Below, in pieces: positions 59,324 to 64,000 of a DNA stretch of 64,000 nucleotides (position 1 is its first letter; the number at the start of each line of letters is the position of its first letter). The position numbers and the translations under genes are program-made. Location of the stretch: contig JACJXX010000002.1 of assembly GCA_020636435.1 (NCBI GenBank), positions 2,914,001 through 2,978,000 of the forward strand. The letters run 5' to 3'. This stretch comes from Lewinellaceae bacterium. Lineage in GTDB: Bacteria > Bacteroidota > Bacteroidia > Chitinophagales > Saprospiraceae. The notes beneath the pieces were generated by a model. It was not told where the DNA came from, searched no databases, and saw nothing but the letters and a program-made list of their open reading frames with translations.

Positions 59324-62300
59324 ATGAGATTATCTATGCTAATGAGAGCAATGGGTACGTTCGTACTCCTCGTTGCATTTCACGGGATGGTTCTTGCCCA
59401 GGGTGTGACCACTTCTTCCATGCAGGGTACAATCGAAGACCCTAACGGAGAAACCCTGATCGGAGCCAACGTCCTTGCCGTACACCAACCTTCCGGGACG
59501 GTATATGGCACTTCTACTGACATTGAAGGCAACTACCGCATCCCCAACATGCGGGTTGGCGGCCCCTACAAGGTTACGGTGACTTATACCGGTTTCACCG
59601 AAAAAGCTTTCGAAGGTATCTTTTTGCGCCTCGGTGAATCGCAGAGACTAGACATTACTCTGGAGGAATCGGCTATAGAGCTGGAAACGATTCAGGTGAC
59701 TGCATCTGCTGGCCTTACGGGGTCCAACTCCGGCGCCAGCACACAGATCACTTCCGATGACATCGACGCTATGCCTACCCTGAACCGGGATGTTAACGAC
59801 TACCTGCGTTTGACCCCCCAGGCCACTCGTTTTGGCGACGGCATCTCTTTTGCCGGCATCAACAACCGCTACAACGCCATTTATATCGACGGAGCGGTCA
59901 ACAACGACGTGTTCGGCCTGGCCAGCTCCGGAACCAACGGCGGACAAACCGGCATTGCCCCATTCAGCATTGACATCATCGACCAGCTCCAGGTGGTGCT
60001 GTCGCCCTACGATGTCACCCTGGGCGGTTTTGCCGGCGGTGGAATCAACGCTGTCACCAAATCCGGGACCAACCGGTTCGCCGGAACGGCCTACTACTTC
60101 TTCCAGAACGAAGGCCTGGTGGGCAAAACCAACACTACTCTGACCAACCGCCTGGGCACTGATCAGGAGAAAGTTCCTGAATTTACGCAGTCAACCTATG
60201 GCGCTTCGCTGGGAGGCCCCATCATCAAAGACAAGGTCTTCTTCTTCGTCAACGCCGAGATTCAGGATGACCAGACCCCCGTGCCTTTCCAACTGGAAAA
60301 CTACACTGGCCAGGACAACCGCGCTTCGGTCGCCGACCTGGAAAACCTGCGCAACTTCACCAGGAATACTTACGGTTATGACCCGGGCAGTTTCGGTTCT
60401 ACCGTCGATGAGCTCCAGGGCCTGAAGCTGTTCGGCAAGATCGATATCAACCTGAACGAGAGCCACCGGCTGACGCTGCGCCACCAGTACACCAAGGCGG
60501 AGCAGTACGACCGCAACGCGGGCAGCAGCAACTCCATCAACTATTCCAACAACGGCGTATTTTTCCCCAGCAACACGAATTCTTCCGCGCTGGAATTGAA
60601 CTCCCGCTTCAGCGACAAGCTATCCAACAACCTGATCATTGGTTTCACAGCAGTACGGGATGACCGCGACCCGCTGTCGGCTGACTTCCCTTACGTCATC
60701 ATCAATGACCAGAACAATGGCCAGATATTCATGGGCTCCGAACAGTTTTCAACGGCCAATGACCTGAGCCAGGATATCTTTACCATTACGGACAACTTCA
60801 AGATTTACAATGGCAATCATACCATTACCATTGGCACGCACAACGAATTTTACAGCATTTACAACCTGTTCATCGGCCAGAACTACGGCACTTACCGTTT
60901 CGCCAGCATAGACGACTTCATCAACGGCGCCCCGGCTATCGAGTATGACCGGTCTTACTCTTTGGTCGACGACCTTACCGGTGACGGTTCTAAAGCTGCG
61001 GCTGATTTCAACGCTATGCAACTTGGCCTTTATGCACAGGACGAATGGGCGGTCAACAAGCGCTTTACGCTTACTGCCGGCCTGCGGTTAGACCTTCCGG
61101 TCATCACTTCCGACCCGGCAGAAGACACCAATTTTAACGATGTTGCGCTTCCCAAGATGCAGGCTGCCTATGAGGTTGCCAAAAATGTAGAAGCCGGCAA
61201 AGCTCCGGACGGACAGCTGATGTTTTCGCCACGCCTCGGATTTGACTATGATTTAAGCGGCAACCGCAGCACCGTCCTTCGGGGCGGCCTGGGTGTTTTC
61301 ACCAGCCGTATCCCGTTCGTATGGCCGGGCGCCATGTTCACCAACAACGGCCTCACCATTGGCCGGGTTGACGAACGCAACATCGCTCAGGTGAATTTCA
61401 TCCCGGATATCCAAAAGCAGTACACCAACCCGGATTTTGCGATTCCTTCCGGCCAGATTGACCTCTTTACCAAGGATTTCAAATATCCGCAGGTATTCCG
61501 CACCAACCTCGCCATTGACCACGAGTTGCCCGGCGGCATCCTGGCTTCGTTGGAAGGCCTCTACACCAAGACGCTCAACAACGTGGTCTACACCAACATC
61601 AACTCCGACCCTACGGTAGATTTCACCTGGACCGGATCTCCGGACAACCGGCCGGTTTACGGCCGAGACAATCTCGATAACACCTATGGCGCCGGCGTCT
61701 ACGTAGGCTCCAATACCAGCGAGGGCTATACCTATACGGTGACGGCCAGCCTGGAGAAGAATTTCCCCTTTGGCCTGAATGCGTTTCTTGCCTACACCTA
61801 CGGCGATGCGGAAGCAGTGACCGAAGGTACTTCTTCCCAGAACTCTTCCCAGTGGAGGGGCCAGAACAACATCAGAGGCCGGAACTTCCCGTTGTACGGC
61901 CGTTCTGACTTTTCTCTCGGCCACCGCGTCGTTTCTTCTTTGAGCTACAAGCTGAGATGGAATGCTGAAGAAAATGCCGCTACGACTTTCGCCCTGTTCT
62001 TCAACGGGCAGTCCGGCCAGGCGTTCTCCTATGTCATCTCCGGCAGCAACGCCAGGAACCTGAACAACGAGACCGGCAGCACCAGCCGCAACCGGAGCCT
62101 GGCTTTCGTGCCAGCTTCCGCCGACCAGATCAACCTGGTGGATTATACGCTGAGCAACGGCACCGTTGTCACCGCCGCCCAGCAGTGGGCCAACCTGGAT
62201 GCTTTCATCAAGGACGATTCGTACCTCAAGGACAAAAGAGGCGATTATGCGGAGAAAAACGGCGCCCGCGCCCCGTTCACGGGTATCTTCGACTTCGCCA

Positions 62301-62587
62301 TTCGCCAGGATTTCGGCATCAACGCCGGCGGCAATACGCACAAGCTGCAGCTGTCTCTCGACATCTTCAACTTTGCCAACCTGTTGAATTCCGACTGGGG
62401 CGTGATCTACGGCATCCCCGGCGATTTCCAGAACTACGACTGGTACCAGTTTGAAGGGTATGAGGCAGACGGCACGACGCCAAGATTCACTTATCGCGAC
62501 AGCGACACCGGCAAGGACGCCTTTGATATCCTCGACCGGTCATCCCGCTGGCGCATGCGCCTCGGCGTTCGGTACATTTTTAACTAA
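59324..62587 (+). CDS. Oar-like TonB-dependent outer-membrane receptor
   Basis: A 1087-residue outer-membrane protein. After a signal peptide (to VLAQ) comes a carboxypeptidase-regulatory-like domain (about 28-120; GTIEDPNGETLIGANVLA, GNYRIPNMRVGGPYKVTV), then a plug-like domain (about 125-255, with YNAIYIDGAVNND and GFAGGGINAVTKSGTN). A large beta-barrel ends in the aromatic strand MRLGVRYIFN. This layout fits the Oar family of TonB-dependent transporter-like proteins, some of which export proteins rather than import nutrients. No SusD partner is adjacent. An intrinsic terminator follows. Confidence 0.92.
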   Translation: MRLSMLMRAMGTFVLLVAFHGMVLAQGVTTSSMQGTIEDPNGETLIGANVLAVHQPSGTVYGTSTDIEGNYRIPNMRVGGPYKVTVTYTGFTEKAFEGIFLRLGESQRLDITLEESAIELETIQVTASAGLTGSNSGASTQITSDDIDAMPTLNRDVNDYLRLTPQATRFGDGISFAGINNRYNAIYIDGAVNNDVFGLASSGTNGGQTGIAPFSIDIIDQLQVVLSPYDVTLGGFAGGGINAVTKSGTNRFAGTAYYFFQNEGLVGKTNTTLTNRLGTDQEKVPEFTQSTYGASLGGPIIKDKVFFFVNAEIQDDQTPVPFQLENYTGQDNRASVADLENLRNFTRNTYGYDPGSFGSTVDELQGLKLFGKIDINLNESHRLTLRHQYTKAEQYDRNAGSSNSINYSNNGVFFPSNTNSSALELNSRFSDKLSNNLIIGFTAVRDDRDPLSADFPYVIINDQNNGQIFMGSEQFSTANDLSQDIFTITDNFKIYNGNHTITIGTHNEFYSIYNLFIGQNYGTYRFASIDDFINGAPAIEYDRSYSLVDDLTGDGSKAAADFNAMQLGLYAQDEWAVNKRFTLTAGLRLDLPVITSDPAEDTNFNDVALPKMQAAYEVAKNVEAGKAPDGQLMFSPRLGFDYDLSGNRSTVLRGGLGVFTSRIPFVWPGAMFTNNGLTIGRVDERNIAQVNFIPDIQKQYTNPDFAIPSGQIDLFTKDFKYPQVFRTNLAIDHELPGGILASLEGLYTKTLNNVVYTNINSDPTVDFTWTGSPDNRPVYGRDNLDNTYGAGVYVGSNTSEGYTYTVTASLEKNFPFGLNAFLAYTYGDAEAVTEGTSSQNSSQWRGQNNIRGRNFPLYGRSDFSLGHRVVSSLSYKLRWNAEENAATTFALFFNGQSGQAFSYVISGSNARNLNNETGSTSRNRSLAFVPASADQINLVDYTLSNGTVVTAAQQWANLDAFIKDDSYLKDKRGDYAEKNGARAPFTGIFDFAIRQDFGINAGGNTHKLQLSLDIFNFANLLNSDWGVIYGIPGDFQNYDWYQFEGYEADGTTPRFTYRDSDTGKDAFDILDRSSRWRMRLGVRYIFN

Positions 62588-62626
62588 ATGCCTGATTTCT
62601 TCCTTCTGAAGAAGTACCGATAATGA

Positions 62627-62668
62627 AAGAGGCTTGCCGGCAATAGCGGCAAGCCTCTTGTTTTTTCA
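62627..62668 (+). terminator. Intrinsic terminator after the Oar-like gene
   Basis: A perfect 12-bp stem (AAGAGGCTTGCC at 62627-62638, inverse at 62648-62659) with a 9-base loop, followed by GTTTTTTC. Confidence 0.92.
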
Positions 62669-62693
62669 GGCACTAGGGGCTATGGCGGCCTGA

Positions 62694-62711
62694 CAACCGG
62701 CAACAATCAAC
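62694..62711. repeat. Short CAAC heptamer array
   Basis: CAAC occurs at 62694, 62701 and 62708, exactly 7 bases apart, 22 bases from the stop of the CtlX-like gene in a convergent gap. Short, but in the same position and register as the longer heptamer arrays. Confidence 0.45.
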
Positions 62712-62732
62712 GTATCTGGAATGGCAGCCGCC

Positions 62733-63665
62733 TCACTTCTCCGGCAAAAACACCTCCGCCATCATGCAGCGCGCACTGCCTCCGCCGTACTTTTCGATTA
62801 CGTCCAGGGGGCTGTGCAGTATTTTAGAATGTTTTTCAATCTGTTGCACCTGCTCCGGCCGCAACGATTGGAAAGCCTGGCCCGACATCGCCAGGTAAGG
62901 CGTGCCGTCCTGGCTGCGCACCTGTAGCATATTGCCGGCGAAAGCCATCATCTGCTCCAGGGAGATTTCAATCACTTCTTTGTTGGTGGCGGCAAATTTG
63001 CCCAGCAGCCGGTTCCGTTCTCCTTTGGCCCTTACCGATTCCAGGCAAATCACCACGAAGGTTTCCCCTAGCGCCATCATCACGTTGGTGTGGTAAATCT
63101 CCTGGCTGTTGCCGTCGACGGCGATGAAGGCCAGTTTTTCGTAGCCGAATTTGTCGCAGAAATCATCGAGCAGGTGCTCGCTGGTGCGGGGGCTGAGGCA
63201 GGCGTAGGCAACGCGGTTGGGGCGGTCCAGGATGAGGCTGCCGGTGCCTTCCAGGTACATATCCACTTCTTCGTAGTGTTCGAAGCGGAGGTGATCGCCC
63301 ATCCTGAAGCGGTTCCCGATGGATTCAATAATGTCTTCCCGCCGTTCCAGGCGACGGGTCGGGGCATTCATCGGGTAAGTCACCACCCGGCCGTCCTCGT
63401 GGAAGGTGATCCAGTTATTGGGAAATACCGCATCTGGCTTGGCCGGCGTATCGGTGTCTTCCACCACGATGACATCCACGCCCGCCGAGCGCAGTTTTTC
63501 CACAAAAGCGTCGAACTCCCGGACTGCCCGTTGCTGCACCTCCTTTTGGCTCAGCGAATCATCCTGGGTTTGAAAGGCATTATTTAAGGCAGTTTCCTCG
63601 TTGTACCCGAAATGAGCCGGGCGGACCATGAGGATATGGCTGGTGATTTGTCTGGTAGGTTTCAA
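62733..63665 (-). CDS. CtlX-like citrulline/arginine hydrolase (amidinotransferase fold)
   Basis: About 310 residues. It resembles the CtlX/DDAH-like branch of guanidine-modifying enzymes: ILMVRPAHFGYNEETALNN at the start, DAVFPNNWITFHEDG with the conserved Asp/Asn, YLEGTGSLILDRPN, NSQEIYHTNVMMALG with the catalytic His, and GGGSARCMMAEVFL with the nucleophile Cys. It probably hydrolyses a guanidino or ureido group (arginine or citrulline type). The start is uncertain: a TTG at 63665 keeps the first beta strand (QITSHILMVRP), while the first ATG (63629) would cut into it. No arginine-pathway gene is adjacent. Confidence 0.82.
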   Translation of the reverse strand: MKPTRQITSHILMVRPAHFGYNEETALNNAFQTQDDSLSQKEVQQRAVREFDAFVEKLRSAGVDVIVVEDTDTPAKPDAVFPNNWITFHEDGRVVTYPMNAPTRRLERREDIIESIGNRFRMGDHLRFEHYEEVDMYLEGTGSLILDRPNRVAYACLSPRTSEHLLDDFCDKFGYEKLAFIAVDGNSQEIYHTNVMMALGETFVVICLESVRAKGERNRLLGKFAATNKEVIEISLEQMMAFAGNMLQVRSQDGTPYLAMSGQAFQSLRPEQVQQIEKHSKILHSPLDVIEKYGGGSARCMMAEVFLPEK

Positions 63666-63820
63666 TTTGGAAAGGTTTGATGAGTAAAATATAGTTGCGA
63701 AGGTAAGGTTAACCGGAAGATTTGACAATAGTGCGGTTCCGTTTTCTCAACCGGGCGTTCGTTCCTATATTGTGGATGTTTAATCGAAGACGTCATTTGG
63801 ACATTTAAAAACACCCCACC

Positions 63821-64000
63821 ATGGGCAGGAAGAACAAAAAGAACAGGACGGGAGTGGTCTATTCCACCAACCCGGATTTTGAGTACCGGCATCAGGAAGA
63901 GTCCGAAGCGGAAGAACTGCCGCCCCAGCAACAACGGCTTCGGGTAATGATCGACCGGAAGAAGAGGAAAGGCAAGGAGGTGACTCTGGTCGCCGGCTTT
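63821..64000 (+). CDS. SUI1/YciH translation factor homologue (3' end outside window)
   Basis: Sixty codons are visible from the ATG at 63821 to the window edge. The sequence MGRKNKKNRTGVVYSTNPDF and, later, RLRVMIDRKKRKGKEVTLVAGF match the N-terminal region and first strand-loop of the SUI1/eIF1-like YciH family, where the basic K..GK..T..G segment contacts the ribosome. About half of a normal ~110-residue protein is seen. YciH proteins are thought to influence initiation fidelity. Confidence 0.85.
   Translation, partial: MGRKNKKNRTGVVYSTNPDFEYRHQEESEAEELPPQQQRLRVMIDRKKRKGKEVTLVAGF

Noticed and set aside
61253..62341. Minus-strand open frame of about 360 codons
   Set aside because: Antisense to the Oar-like receptor.
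1..64000. tRNA, rRNA, insertion sequences, prophage, replication origin
   Set aside because: No cloverleaf-like intergenic segment, transposase, integrase, phage structural gene or DnaA-box cluster was recognised on reading through the gaps.

Overview
The window looks like a chromosomal segment of a Bacteroidota bacterium, most likely from the Saprospiria (Lewinella/Phaeodactylibacter-like), with roughly 55% GC. The evidence is indirect but consistent. There are several secreted proteins with type IX secretion (T9SS) C-terminal sorting domains. There is a giant SprB-repeat adhesin paired with a PorP/SprF-like protein. There are Oar-like TonB-dependent receptor and PorT-like barrel proteins, many lipoproteins, domain families typical of the phylum (DUF2891, DUF2911, DUF4397) and TAnnTTTG -7 promoter boxes. 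No rRNA, tRNA, prophage, insertion sequence or CRISPR array is visible.

Layout. 1-8.8 kb: tail of a LytS-type sensor kinase, a beta-propeller lactonase, an outer-membrane barrel, a three-gene stator-like locus (zinc ribbon, ExbD/TonB hybrid, ExbB/MotA-like channel), an NYN nuclease-like protein and small lipoprotein or membrane genes. 8.9-15.3 kb: a Pat-like acyl-CoA synthetase/GNAT fusion, DUF92 and CBS proteins, adenosine deaminase and a fatty acid desaturase. 15.5-22.4 kb (minus strand): a probable operon folD - DinB-like - prmA - a 1520-residue exported protein of unknown function. 22.9-31.2 kb (plus): SprB-like adhesin, SprF-like protein and two methyltransferases. 31.3-41.5 kb: a twin-AAA CbxX-type ATPase with duplicated N-domains, a tandem DUF4397 T9SS cargo, a ClpB-like AAA protein with unusual ends, and a bifunctional-nuclease gene. 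41.6-48.8 kb: a PLP enzyme, an A-type Fe-S assembly protein, a T9SS protein, icd and ruvB. 48.8-64 kb: T9SS cargos, a universal stress protein, a Spo0M-like protein, a two-gene membrane/cytosolic Fe-S electron-transfer module, a PyrR-like protein, a patatin, a plastocyanin-containing T9SS protein, an Oar-like receptor, a CtlX-like hydrolase and the start of a SUI1/YciH gene.

How the genes fit together. Most are housekeeping or cell-envelope functions rather than an island. The T9SS cargos, SprB/SprF and the barrels make up an export and surface programme. The 3.4-5.5 kb locus is an uncharacterised ion-driven motor candidate that could energise an envelope process. The strongest unexplained DNA-level signal is a set of intergenic arrays of degenerate 8-mers or 7-mers, often as head-to-head arms that can fold into long hairpins, placed at gene 3' ends and especially between convergent genes. 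A separate 35-bp tandem repeat occupies another convergent junction.
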